Shown here in pieces: positions 16,022 through 24,957 of a stretch of 64,000 nt of DNA (position 1 is its first letter; the number at the start of each line of letters is the position of its first letter). Position numbers and translations under genes: made by a program. Source of the stretch: Owenweeksia hongkongensis DSM 17368 (lineage in GTDB: Bacteria > Bacteroidota > Bacteroidia > Flavobacteriales > Schleiferiaceae); the NCBI RefSeq assembly GCF_000236705.1, contig NC_016599.1, positions 620,001 to 684,000 of the forward strand, read 5' to 3'. The notes below the pieces were generated by a model. That model was not told the origin of the DNA, did not search any database, and saw only the letters and a list, made by a program, of their open reading frames with translations.

Positions 16022-19000
16022 ATGGTTATTTTCACAAGACACCAAATCACCGCCATGCTCCCTAGTTCTCGATTGTATTTAGTTCTGACTCTGTGTTTTA
16101 TTTCCTTATGGATAAGTGCACAAGAACTTCCCATTCTTCAACGTACATTTCATCATATTGATAGAACGTCTGGACTTCCAAGTTTGGAGGTAAACTATTT
16201 GCTGGAAGATGATTTAGGTTTTATTTGGATGGCTACCAATAATGGGCTGTGCCGCTATGATGGGCAAGAGCTTAAAGTTTGGAAAGCTTCAGACTCTATT
16301 CCAGGTAGCTTACAGAGCTCAGTCATCCTTTCATTGGCGTGTGATAAGCAAGGTTGGATATGGGCCAACACCGAACTGGGTGGGCTGAATGCCTACAATC
16401 CCAAAATGAATAAATGGTACCACTGGGGGACGGATACCACTTTGGAGAATGGCTTTATGTACAATTCACCCGCCACGGTATTTGCCGCAAAGGATGGAAG
16501 CATTTGGTGTTCTTCCATGTGGTACTTGCATCACATAAGCAAAACAGATACAGGTATTAGTTTTCAGAGTTTTGAAATGGCGCTGTTTTCCGAATCGAAA
16601 AAACCGCTGATGATAATCAATGAAATAATTGAAGATTCGGCTACTGGCAATCTCTGGCTAGCCACAGGACGGGGTTTGGTAGGTTTTGATAGAGTAGAAA
16701 ATAAATTTTTGTACAGCCAAAAGCAATTGGCCAACAATGACCCACCGGGTATTACAAGGCTGCTGATTAGCCAGCAAGGCTATTTTTATGCAGGATTGTA
16801 CGATGGTGGTTTGGCAAGGGTAAGAGCAGAGGGGGTAAAACCAGGTTATGAATTTGAATCTATGGAAAATCTGCCTGATGGTTTTAAAAAACAAAGGCCA
16901 CGAAAAATATCACAAGCTGCTAGTGGCGAAATTTTTATATCCGGATATGGCATCTTAAAAATAGATGAATCTCAAGAAGAGCTAGAATTGGAATGGTTTT
17001 ACAAAATTCCAAACTTACCCCAAAGTCTCCCGCATACCATTGTAAAACACGTGATAAAAGATAAGGCTGGAAACTGGTGGACAGCCTCTCATAATGGAGT
17101 GGGTGTTTATTACCCCAATGCTCCCGATTTTCAAATAATAAGTAGCCAAACTCTAAATGATGAAAATTTTGATAATCGTATTTATCGTGTATTTAAGGAT
17201 AGCCGGGGCTGGCTTTGGTTTGGTGGCCAGGATGGACTGTATGTAACAAAATCTGAATGCGGCAACCCGCAGCGTATCATGCTGGAAGGTAATATTGCTA
17301 ATGAACCGGGATTTGTAGCAGGCATTGATGAAGGAATAAACGGAGAAATATGGGTAGCGGTTGCCCCTTATTTGTATAAGATTGACCCGCAAAATTTATC
17401 CTTCCAGCAAATAAAAGTTACTTACCCACGGCCGGAATTAAACAACCTTTTTTTGATGAACCTAAAAGTGGATGATAAAGGCCTTGTATTTATTCCAGGT
17501 ATAGGCGGCATCCCTTTTTATAATGAGGCACAAAATAGCTGGGACAATCACAGGCCCGAGTATGCTTCGTATTTCTATGGTTTAGGATTTTTGGATGATC
17601 AACATTATGTAACGGCTGATAATGCCGTGTTGTACATCATCAATACTGAAGAATCTACTTTAGAAATTATTGAAAAAGATGGACAGGGAAAAAATAAACA
17701 ACCTTACTTACAAGGTATTAAAAACTTTATGCTCGAGGATTCAGTGGCCTATATCTCACAGCAAGAAAAGTTGGTTACTTACGATTTTCGTACTGAAAAA
17801 TGGAGTGAATATTCCGAAACAGAAGGGCTGACCGGAGGACGCGTTTTAGCTTTAGCGGTAGATACCAAAGGAAAAATATGGCTGTCTACAGACATGGGGA
17901 TTGCACGTTTTGACCCAATAAACAAAAAGGTGGAAACCTTGGCATTGGTGCCGGATATACCCGTGTCGCAATTTAACAGTAGAGCAGGTTGGGCAGGAGA
18001 TGGGCGCGTATATTTTGGTACCGACAAAGGCATTGTACACTTTAATGAAGATGCGCTTCGCCAAAATGAGTACGAAGCACCCGTCTATATCACTGGCATT
18101 TCGGTGTACAATAAAAGCGTGCCTGTGATTTCACCGAGTGTGAATAAAGGCATTCCTGTGGCTCCTGAATATCTAGACCAACTTAGTTTATCATCCAATC
18201 AAAATATGATGAGCCTGAGGTTTGCGGCCCTCAATTTTCACAGTGCCTCACAAAATCGCTACGCCTTTCGGCTAAAAGGTTTTGCTGACGAATGGATAGA
18301 AGTTGAAAATTCGCATCAAGCTACCTTTACCAATCTTGACCCTGGGGAGTATCAGTTTGAAGTGAAAACGGCAAATAGCAGTGGTATATGGAGTTCACAA
18401 GTTGCCACGCTAAACTTACAAGTGATTCCACCTTGGTATAAAACCTGGTGGGCCATGCTATTCTTTGGTTTCCTCATTGTTATCATCCTATTTTATATAT
18501 GGCGTTTGCGCTTACAAGCGGTACGCGAAAAAATGCTCTCTGAGGCTCGTGTAGAAAAAGCAAGGATAGAAGAGCGGGAAGAGTTTCGAAAACGGAGTGC
18601 TGCAGATTTTCATGATGAAGCCGGAAACAAGCTTACCAAAATAAACCTATTTACCAGCTTAGCGCGGGAGCAGCAAAATGGAAATGCTGAGCTGAACAAC
18701 TATCTCTTTAAAATAGAGCAAAACACCAAGGAGTTACTTGCCGGGATGCGCGACTTTTTGTGGGTAATGGACCCAACGCGAGACTCACTATTCGACACCA
18801 TATCGCGTCTCAAAACTTTTGGCGAATCTATGTTTGATGATACACATACTACTTTCAGCATTAGTGGATTGCGAAAGACTTACCACGATATACCACTAAG
18901 CATGGATGTGCGAAGGGCCATCATGCAGATTTTTAAAGAAGGAATGAATAATTGCGCCAAACATGCTTGTGCAAAAAAGCTGGTGTTACGTGTGTCTTTG

Positions 19001-19207
19001 GAGGGGCAAAAACTTAGCCTATGTCTTGAGGACGATGGAAAAGGTTTTGACCCCAGCCTGAAAAAAGAAGGCAGCTATGGGCATGGAATTATGAATGAAA
19101 GGGCAGAAAGAATAGGAGCCAACTTACAAACACTGAGCAAGGAAGGTATAGGCACCAAGCTTTGCCTCGATTACAAAATACCCCAAATGAGTGAGGTAAG
19201 CGACTGA
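16022..19207 (+). CDS. Two-component propeller sensor histidine kinase (Reg_prop, Y_Y_Y, HisKA_3)
   Basis: This is a 1061-residue membrane sensor. A signal segment ends WISAQ. A long periplasmic beta-propeller follows, made of Reg_prop-like blades (LGFIWMATNNGLCRYDG, GWLWFGGQDGLYV, GKIWLSTDMGIARFDP). A Y_Y_Y domain lies near residues 735-800 (RFAALNFHSASQNRYAFRLKGF). One membrane helix (WWAMLFFGFLIVIILFYIW) precedes a HisKA_3 helix with DFHDEAGNKLTKI near residue 865 and a GHKL ATPase domain (FKEGMNNCAKHA, LEDDGKGFD, YGHGIMNERAERIG). It lacks the AraC output domain of hybrid Bacteroides sensors; instead a LuxR regulator follows. The ATG at 16055 is an alternative start. The ligand is unknown. 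Confidence 0.92.
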   Translation: MVIFTRHQITAMLPSSRLYLVLTLCFISLWISAQELPILQRTFHHIDRTSGLPSLEVNYLLEDDLGFIWMATNNGLCRYDGQELKVWKASDSIPGSLQSSVILSLACDKQGWIWANTELGGLNAYNPKMNKWYHWGTDTTLENGFMYNSPATVFAAKDGSIWCSSMWYLHHISKTDTGISFQSFEMALFSESKKPLMIINEIIEDSATGNLWLATGRGLVGFDRVENKFLYSQKQLANNDPPGITRLLISQQGYFYAGLYDGGLARVRAEGVKPGYEFESMENLPDGFKKQRPRKISQAASGEIFISGYGILKIDESQEELELEWFYKIPNLPQSLPHTIVKHVIKDKAGNWWTASHNGVGVYYPNAPDFQIISSQTLNDENFDNRIYRVFKDSRGWLWFGGQDGLYVTKSECGNPQRIMLEGNIANEPGFVAGIDEGINGEIWVAVAPYLYKIDPQNLSFQQIKVTYPRPELNNLFLMNLKVDDKGLVFIPGIGGIPFYNEAQNSWDNHRPEYASYFYGLGFLDDQHYVTADNAVLYIINTEESTLEIIEKDGQGKNKQPYLQGIKNFMLEDSVAYISQQEKLVTYDFRTEKWSEYSETEGLTGGRVLALAVDTKGKIWLSTDMGIARFDPINKKVETLALVPDIPVSQFNSRAGWAGDGRVYFGTDKGIVHFNEDALRQNEYEAPVYITGISVYNKSVPVISPSVNKGIPVAPEYLDQLSLSSNQNMMSLRFAALNFHSASQNRYAFRLKGFADEWIEVENSHQATFTNLDPGEYQFEVKTANSSGIWSSQVATLNLQVIPPWYKTWWAMLFFGFLIVIILFYIWRLRLQAVREKMLSEARVEKARIEEREEFRKRSAADFHDEAGNKLTKINLFTSLAREQQNGNAELNNYLFKIEQNTKELLAGMRDFLWVMDPTRDSLFDTISRLKTFGESMFDDTHTTFSISGLRKTYHDIPLSMDVRRAIMQIFKEGMNNCAKHACAKKLVLRVSLEGQKLSLCLEDDGKGFDPSLKKEGSYGHGIMNERAERIGANLQTLSKEGIGTKLCLDYKIPQMSEVSD

Positions 19208-19234
19208 TATTTAATACTAAATTGCTAATGAATT

Positions 19235-19867
19235 ATGGACACAGAAAAGGACATAAAAGTAATGATAGTGGAGGATGACGATGAGATCAGGGAACTGATG
19301 CACATGATTATCGGCAAGTCTCCTGGTTACGATTGTGTGGCCGCTTTTCGCGACTGTGAGAGTGCTTTGAAACCCGTTACCGTAGAATTGCCAGAAGTAG
19401 TGCTGATGGATATCGAATTGCCTGGAATGAACGGTATTGAGGGTATCCGTAAGCTGAAAGAAAAAGTGCCCGAAACAGATTTTATCATGCTTACCATTCG
19501 CGATGATGATGAGTCCGTATTTGAATCGCTAAAAGCCGGAGCAACTGGCTATCTCTTAAAAGATACACCACCTGCCAGGCTGCTTGAAGCCATTCGTGAA
19601 GTACACGAAGGCGGGTCGCCCATTACACCCAGCGTGGCGCGCAGGGTTACCAATTCTTTCCACCCCCAGTCTGTCTCACCACTCTCTGACCGTGAAACTG
19701 AAGTGCTGGCACGCCTTTGCGAAGGAGAGGCTTATAATACTATTGCAGAACGATTTTTCATTAGTGGTCACACCGTACGGGCACACATCAAAAACATTTA
19801 TCGAAAGCTACAAGTAAACTCACGCGGAGAAGCGGTAAAAACTGCTATAAAAGATAGACTCATCTGA
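19235..19867 (+). CDS. LuxR/NarL-type response regulator, partner of the propeller kinase
   Basis: This is a 210-residue regulator. The receiver domain starts VMIVEDDDEIRELM and carries the phospho-acceptor Asp in VVLMDIELPGMNG and the conserved Lys in LLKDTPP. The C-terminal LuxR helix-turn-helix is LSDRETEVLARLCEGEAYNTIAERFFISGHTVRAHIKNIYRKL. It starts 27 bp after the kinase gene on the same strand, so the two form an operon and a cognate pair. Targets are unknown; the secreted T9SS genes upstream and the lipoprotein downstream are natural candidates. Confidence 0.93.
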   Translation: MDTEKDIKVMIVEDDDEIRELMHMIIGKSPGYDCVAAFRDCESALKPVTVELPEVVLMDIELPGMNGIEGIRKLKEKVPETDFIMLTIRDDDESVFESLKAGATGYLLKDTPPARLLEAIREVHEGGSPITPSVARRVTNSFHPQSVSPLSDRETEVLARLCEGEAYNTIAERFFISGHTVRAHIKNIYRKLQVNSRGEAVKTAIKDRLI

Positions 19868-19913
19868 GGAAAACTAATTCTAGGTTTTACAAAAAAAATA
19901 CCCCATTTGCGTA

Positions 19914-19945
19914 ATTGTATGCCCATAGGTAGCACTCTACTTTTG
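19914..19945 (+). promoter_or_regulatory. Bacteroidota-type promoter for the lipoprotein gene
   Basis: ATTG (19914-19917) and TACTTTTG (19938-19945) are 20 bp apart, matching the TTTG / TAnnTTTG promoter with one mismatch in the -33 box. The -7 box ends 24 bp before the ATG at 19970. Confidence 0.5.
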
Positions 19946-19969
19946 ATTGAATAATCAAAATCAATTCCT

Positions 19970-20548
19970 ATGAAAAAGTTACAATTCTTAGTAGCAGCAC
20001 TTATTTTTATGACGCTGAGCTGCATGGCTTGCAGCAAAGATGATAAGAACACGGATGATACCAATAATAGTGGAAATCCAAATAGTAAGATAATGATAAA
20101 CGCATCTCAAAATGGTAACCAGCTAGATGTTACTGTGGTGGAGCTAATTGATAATTCATTTGTACCAGCGGATTGGGCCATCACTTCTGCGTATAATTCG
20201 ATGGCAAACTTGTTCACACTTTCCGTTGCTCACGTAAGCGCACAGCCCCAGTTCAACCTTAGTTTACTCAAAGAGATAAGCACCTTTGTGAAAGGAAGCT
20301 ACAACCTTACAGGTGGCCAGCTGGACAATACGGTTTACCGCAATGTGAGCATAAATGCCAATGCCGCTTATACGGCCACCAGTGGTACATTAAAAATTGA
20401 TAAAATTGAAACCATAGGCTCCGCAGCGGGGATTTCCGCTAATTATATTGACGGTAGCTTTAGTTTTGATGCAGTTAACCAAGCTGACTCTACAGATATA
20501 CTTCAGGTGCAGGCAACATTTACTGGTGTGGCTTCCCCAAAAAATTAG
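19970..20548 (+). CDS. Hypothetical lipoprotein
   Basis: This is a 192-residue protein starting MKKLQFLVAALIFMTLSCMACSKDD, a lipoprotein signal with two possible lipobox Cys residues and an acidic, Asn-rich linker after it, typical of surface lipoproteins in Bacteroidota. The rest is predicted to be beta-rich (MINASQNGNQLDVTVVEL, GTLKIDKIETIGSAAG, VNQADSTDILQVQATFTG). I recognise no enzymatic motif. It has its own promoter-like sequence but lies just downstream of the kinase-regulator pair. Confidence 0.75.
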   Translation: MKKLQFLVAALIFMTLSCMACSKDDKNTDDTNNSGNPNSKIMINASQNGNQLDVTVVELIDNSFVPADWAITSAYNSMANLFTLSVAHVSAQPQFNLSLLKEISTFVKGSYNLTGGQLDNTVYRNVSINANAAYTATSGTLKIDKIETIGSAAGISANYIDGSFSFDAVNQADSTDILQVQATFTGVASPKN

Positions 20549-20972
20549 TAGTATTTAAAACACCCCTTTATTCAATCCAGATTATGTAGTAGAGCTTCGT
20601 GATGAGAATTGGAACTGCAATAAAATCTGGGTTAAATCAAATACCTTAACCTGGAAGATTCTCCAAACCCCATTGCTCTATAGTTTTGGGGTTATATTTT
20701 TCTAACTGGAGACCATTTTTGGCAGCGTTTACTTTGCCAGTATAAGCAATAAAGAGAGTAGGGGAAAGGGAGGTTCTTCTAAATTGCTGGGACTAAAGTA
20801 AATGAGCGAGCTAGGCTGGCTTCTTTCATTTTAAAAGATGTAATTTCCCTAGGTGGCTTGATAATCACCACAAAAAACCCGGCAATATTTACCAGGTTTT
20901 CTGTTAAATTGTAGATACAAACCGTCAATTATGATGTTCTATCAGGTTAAGGTTTTTAAATCAGAGCTGCTT
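20549..20972. other. Non-coding spacer of 424 bp between convergent genes
   Basis: No plausible gene is visible here. The only structure I see is a hairpin at 20874-20900 (aaaaccCgg / ccAggtttt, one mismatch), 73 bp beyond the stop of the minus-strand Kelch gene, which may end that transcript. The rest is unstructured AT-rich DNA. Confidence 0.5.
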
Positions 20973-22322
20973 TTAAAAAGTCATTTTCTGTCGATAAATG
21001 TTTTGCCCGGCTTTATCTACCAAAAGAAAGATATAAATACCACGAGCTAAACTACGCACTTCAAAAATGGGATTAGAGGGGCTTAAATTCTGTTGATCTA
21101 TTAATTGCCCGCCCGTATTGTAAATAGCAACACTATTTACCATTCTTAGAGATTCAAGGTTTCCTTCCACCTTAAATTGGTTAAAGCCATTGCGCACCAA
21201 TAGTAAATCTATTATCGCATTTTCAAGTAAACTTACGGCTGGGCTCGCATTTTCATCAAAAATATAGGCTGCCCTTGAGCCGCTATTATGAAAGCCACCG
21301 TTATCAATACCCCCACAAATGAGGTATTTACCATTTCCCATGGCTACGGACCGAACCGCAATTGGGTTGTTAATGTAATGTGCTGAGGATGCTGTCCACA
21401 TGTTAGTATTAGGGTCATAGATTTCAAGAATCTTAGTTCCAGGGCCGCCAATGCCCAATATATCATTTTGAACCATGGCGGCTATTCGCCCGTCAGTCAT
21501 AGGCATTAGTTCTCCTTCTATAATGCGTGAGCTTGATGCAGTGGAGGTAAAACTGCCGTTTGTGGGGTCGTAAATCTCACTTATTCTAGAACCTGATCCA
21601 GCCACTAAGACTTGTCCGCTTGGGAGCTGAGCCATATTTGTACCTGTTTGGTCATCCACCATAAAAGAGGAAGTAGTGGCCGTAAAATTATTGTATTCTA
21701 CAGCAAAGTCATTTCCACTGGGCTGTGAACCGATGGACAATATTTTTCCATTATTCATTTGAAATAACTGTGGTCGCTCACCGCTGGAAACGTGGTTGGA
21801 TGGGGTTTCTTCTGTCCAGGTGCTGCCATCGGCATTACCTTTATAATAGTGCAGGTAGCGCACTACAAGTATTTCTCCAGTACTGGTTACAATAGCATCG
21901 CAATTAGATATAATTGATGGCAGCGTGCCAACAACCGACCATTTCTCTGTGGCAGGATCAAAGCTTTCTACGTTAAGTACTTGTCCTTGACTTGTGGTTT
22001 CTCCGCCAATGACCAATACTTTTCCACCATTGGTTACTACAGTGGTAAACTTACTTCTGGGAAGCATCAAGCTATCCGTCATCGACCATTGTCCTGTAGC
22101 AGGATCATAAATTTCGCAAGAGCGCTCGATGTGATAAACAGTAGGGCCTTGCGTATTATTTATTCCACCCATCACTAATACTTTTCCATTGGGCAGTGTT
22201 TGCACTTCGTGCAAAACGCGTGGCACGGCCATGCTATCAGTAATTAATATGGCTTGTCCCAAAGAGGAAAAGTGAAACATCAAGAATGTGGGAATAAGTA
22301 GTAAAGTGTATAGATTTTTCAT
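20973..22322 (-). CDS. Kelch-repeat secreted protein with T9SS-like C-terminus
   Basis: This is a 449-residue protein with a signal peptide (MKNLYTLLLIPTFLMFHFSSLGQ). It has about six Kelch-type blades marked by GGK/GGI turns and CEIYDPATGQWS, VESFDPATEKWS, SEIYDPTNGSF and LEIYDPNTNMWT, so it folds as a beta-propeller. The last 75 residues look like a T9SS sorting domain (SVAIYNTGGQLIDQQ, then LARGIYIFLLVDKAG, ending YRQKMTF), although the usual YPNP opening is missing. Galactose-oxidase-like propellers have this shape, but the copper ligands are not evident. Role unknown, probably surface-exposed. Confidence 0.82.
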   Translation of the reverse strand: MKNLYTLLLIPTFLMFHFSSLGQAILITDSMAVPRVLHEVQTLPNGKVLVMGGINNTQGPTVYHIERSCEIYDPATGQWSMTDSLMLPRSKFTTVVTNGGKVLVIGGETTSQGQVLNVESFDPATEKWSVVGTLPSIISNCDAIVTSTGEILVVRYLHYYKGNADGSTWTEETPSNHVSSGERPQLFQMNNGKILSIGSQPSGNDFAVEYNNFTATTSSFMVDDQTGTNMAQLPSGQVLVAGSGSRISEIYDPTNGSFTSTASSSRIIEGELMPMTDGRIAAMVQNDILGIGGPGTKILEIYDPNTNMWTASSAHYINNPIAVRSVAMGNGKYLICGGIDNGGFHNSGSRAAYIFDENASPAVSLLENAIIDLLLVRNGFNQFKVEGNLESLRMVNSVAIYNTGGQLIDQQNLSPSNPIFEVRSLARGIYIFLLVDKAGQNIYRQKMTF

Positions 22323-22480
22323 ACGGCCAAGGTTTTTATTGATTTATAAATGAAATCAAATTTCCCTGTTTGACCGGATGCTTACAATAGCCCAGATGTG
22401 GTAAATTTTGGTTGTTTGGTGATATAAAGAAAGAAGCAGTTTTTTAAAATAGTGGAGATGATAATAAGGCCTAAGCCATT

Positions 22481-22546
22481 CAATTTGATATCATGCTAAA
22501 TACTAGCAAGCTCGTATTACGGAGATTTCTTATTTTTTCCTATAAT
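22481..22546 (+). repeat. Partial copy of MITE-like repeat (right end)
   Basis: The segment from a GATATC to TTTTCCTATAAT matches the right half of the element at 25625-25812: both contain CTCGTATTACGGAGATTTCT and end TTTTTCCTATAAT. The left terminal repeat is not seen here, so this copy looks truncated. Confidence 0.6.
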
Positions 22547-22742
22547 GTAATTGCATTATGTAAACATAGCTTGGGGTTCAGGTGGAGCAGAGCGGAACCT
22601 GAAAGCGTGGGCTTGCCAGAAAGGCTGTACGTGATTTTCCTTCTACAAACGGATTCTCCTTTTTCTGAGGAGTGAATTAAGCTTTCATTTTTTTACTGGT
22701 TTGGCGCGGGCTTCCTTGGATAAATAAAAGGGGAGAGGCGGC

Positions 22743-22802
22743 CCCGCAATGCTGCGGGATAAAAAGGCGGTTTTAGGAGCGCATGTCCCGCAGGATTGCG
22801 GG
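22743..22802. repeat. Pair of GC-rich 16-bp palindromes
   Basis: CCCGCA-atgc-TGCGGG (22743-22758) and CCCGCA-ggat-TGCGGG (22787-22802) share identical 6-bp arms and are 28 bp apart. They resemble REP-type hairpin pairs. The plus-strand hairpin lacks a U-run, so they are not simple terminators. Confidence 0.5.
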
Positions 22803-23020
22803 GGAGCGAACTTTAACGGCCTGACGGCTGATTGAACGGAAATATTAGAATGATCTAAAATATTTTGGAAGACCTGTCGCACGCTTCAAGATTTAAATTA
22901 CGTTTGCTGGCTCTTTTGCCAAATCAAGCATTTCGTGGCCTCCCAACCACTCGAGTGTCTGCTTCTAAGCACAGTAGCGGTGATTTACTAATTGTTTTTA
23001 ACTTTTAAATTTTTCAAATT

Positions 23021-23806
23021 ATGAAAAAGATTAGTTTCTTTAGCCTTATCGTTGGGCTTACCGTTTTCTTAGGCTCTTGCGATAAAGACAAAACGACCGA
23101 TCTCTTAGTCAAAAAATCCGGAAGTGTGAACTACGTTATTGACAACGTAACGAACATTCCCAACCCCTATCCTATATCGGATTACATGGACAACCCAGAG
23201 GATGCTGACGATGAAAAAATCAACGGACACCTCTTGGAGATTTCAGTAGCATTGCGGAATTTCCTGAATACTCATCCTCAGAATCAGTACGTATTCCAAA
23301 AAGCTTCTGCGAGTGCGATTAGCTCCATTAACCTTATAACTTTTATTAATGACTTGGGTTCTGAGTATTCAGGTAATTCAGAATTCTCAAACCTTGCAAC
23401 TGTTATAGAGAATGCCGATTTAACTCACCTATCACTTAATCCAGAGGATTCAGGCGTCATTGAGCAATACGTGCCTGCGATTTATATTCCTAACTTGAGC
23501 AATGCGGACATAACCAAACAGCCTATTTTTGTAGCTGGTTTCGAGGTAAATTCTGAAATGCCCGGAATGGAGGAATATGAAGATTTTGTGGTTGCATGGT
23601 ACTACGATGCAGATGGAAACTTGATAGAGACCTTGCTTGATGAAAATACAGTTCAAAATACATCAAACCCAGTATTTATTGTAAGCAATGGGGAAGAGGA
23701 GACCATCAATAGAAGTAGAGAGGAGTTTCCTTTAATTACAAATAATAAATCAGCCTCGTCTACAAGAACTGATTTTCATTCACACGAATTTCAAATTAAC
23801 CATTGA
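23021..23806 (+). CDS. Lipoprotein, probably truncated by an in-frame TGA
   Basis: This is a 261-residue protein with a lipoprotein signal (MKKISFFSLIVGLTVFLGSCDKD, lipobox Cys at about residue 20) and a polar mature part I do not recognise. The reading frame ends at a TGA (23804-23806), but the same frame stays open for another 151 codons to a natural stop at 24262. The junction FQINH-stop-YERSGRSEF reads smoothly, and TGA differs from the Arg codon CGA by one base. I therefore think the original protein had about 413 residues and that this is its N-terminal part. Confidence 0.6.
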   Translation: MKKISFFSLIVGLTVFLGSCDKDKTTDLLVKKSGSVNYVIDNVTNIPNPYPISDYMDNPEDADDEKINGHLLEISVALRNFLNTHPQNQYVFQKASASAISSINLITFINDLGSEYSGNSEFSNLATVIENADLTHLSLNPEDSGVIEQYVPAIYIPNLSNADITKQPIFVAGFEVNSEMPGMEEYEDFVVAWYYDADGNLIETLLDENTVQNTSNPVFIVSNGEEETINRSREEFPLITNNKSASSTRTDFHSHEFQINH

Positions 23807-24262
23807 TATGAACGCTCAGGACGCTCAGAATTCTGTATTGTCTCGGCACATATTGACCCAACCGCAGTAGTCCACATTAACTTGCGAAAAGATAATGGAA
23901 CCTACAATACATGGAAGGAAATAAGAGAAGTAGAGAAAAAGGATATTGGTAAGCTTTTAGGTCATTGGGAACAATTCATTACTACCAATGCAAGTCCTGT
24001 GGCACCGTATGGCAGTAGCTACACATACTGGAATACGTTTGAAAGGGATTGGTACAGTAGTGCAAAGGATTTAGGCAATGGTAGCGGTAATGGGAAAACC
24101 GTTTACCTAGCGGGCGAGAGGAAATATTCAAGTGAGTGGTATGCTTACAACCCTAGTGTGGTGAAAAATAATCGTGTCGATTATGGTACGATTTACTCAT
24201 CTTGGGCAAAGTGGCATAACAACTCAAAAGGAAAATTCAGACTTTGGAGAGTGGAGCTTTAA
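23807..24262 (+). pseudogene. In-frame C-terminal remainder of the interrupted lipoprotein gene
   Basis: The frame of 23021 continues after the TGA for 151 codons (IVSAHIDPTAVVHINLRKDNGTYNTW, then WNTFERDWYSS, ending FRLWRVEL). There is no ATG near its beginning; the earliest start-like codon is a TTG at 23882. The sequence is Trp- and Tyr-rich, as in secreted proteins. A perfect terminator follows at 24287. It is either dead DNA, made by readthrough, or a sequencing error at one base. Confidence 0.6.
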
Positions 24263-24286
24263 GCTTAATGTGTGTAAAACAATTTT

Positions 24287-24316
24287 AAAGGAGAACTCGT
24301 TCGAGTTCTCCTTTTT
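24287..24316 (+). terminator. Strong intrinsic terminator
   Basis: A 13-bp perfect stem (24287-24299 with 24302-24314; arms AAAGGAGAACTCG and its complement) is followed by a run of T residues to 24316. It ends the transcript of the interrupted lipoprotein gene. Confidence 0.9.
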
Positions 24317-24336
24317 AGCACCCCAAACATCCAAAT

Positions 24337-24957
24337 ATGAAATATATCTTTCCTTTACTGATTGTGTTTGCGAATGCAACACTGGCCCAAGTGGATATAA
24401 CGTCTGCATTTAATTCAACATACTCAGGCCGTAGCATCATTCTTTCAGGTTCGGCCTATCTAAACCCTAAAAATGAAATTGGCATTGGAATTCGTTATAA
24501 TATCAATAAACTGGCGCACAATGATGACCAGAATAATGTATTCTTAAAAAGGCAGTTTGGTACAGAGTTTAAACATCACTGGGGTATTACGGCCTTTTAT
24601 CACCATTATCTCTTCAAGGATTTGAAATGTGTGAAGCCCTTTGTGTTTTATGACTTTCAATATTCAAAATCACCTACTCGTAATAGGATGTTCTTGCCAG
24701 CTTTTGAAGATGAAGAACTAGGAACCCTTTATTACGAGGTGATTGAATATTTTGGGCCTTTTACTTGGCTTGAAAACAACATTGGAGTGGGCATAAAGGC
24801 AAAAATTACCAATAGGCTTTATTTAAATCAAAAGATTGGAGTAGGTGCTATATTCATATTGGGTAAGGATGAAAAAAGACCCATCACCTATGACAACTTT
24901 GAATGGGATTTTGCAGCTCTAATTCAGGTTGGATTGGCTTATCGTCTTGAAAAGTAG
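24337..24957 (+). CDS. Outer-membrane beta-barrel-like hypothetical protein
   Basis: This is a 206-residue protein with a signal peptide (MKYIFPLLIVFANATLAQ). The mature part alternates polar and aromatic residues as in amphipathic strands (IILSGSAYLNPKNEIGIGIRYNIN, HHWGITAFYHHYLF, NNIGVGIKAKITNRLYLNQKIGVGAIF) and ends in an aliphatic-aromatic strand (LIQVGLAYRLEK). This is the look of a small 8-strand outer-membrane barrel of the PorT/OmpW-like type, but no specific family is certain. It starts 20 bp after the upstream terminator and has no close partner. Confidence 0.7.
   Translation: MKYIFPLLIVFANATLAQVDITSAFNSTYSGRSIILSGSAYLNPKNEIGIGIRYNINKLAHNDDQNNVFLKRQFGTEFKHHWGITAFYHHYLFKDLKCVKPFVFYDFQYSKSPTRNRMFLPAFEDEELGTLYYEVIEYFGPFTWLENNIGVGIKAKITNRLYLNQKIGVGAIFILGKDEKRPITYDNFEWDFAALIQVGLAYRLEK

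Larger units (their letters stand above)
22323..23020. other. Gene-free accessory spacer of about 700 bp with repeat relics
   Basis: No gene is visible. The left part holds a partial copy of the MITE-like repeat (22481-22546). GGTTCAGGT near 22576 and AACCTGAA near 22594 form a short inverted repeat. Two GC-rich 16-bp palindromes lie at 22743-22758 and 22787-22802. Base composition is more GC-rich than the flanks, which suggests acquired or decayed mobile DNA. Confidence 0.5.

Noticed and set aside
22493-22882. Short frames of 60-65 codons in the 22.3-23.0 kb gap
   Set aside because: They run through the repeat relic and the GC-rich palindromes, have no signal peptide or domain and no promoter or terminator of their own.
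23804-23806. TGA as a selenocysteine codon
   Set aside because: No SECIS-like hairpin is apparent right after the TGA, and the context does not resemble a redox site.
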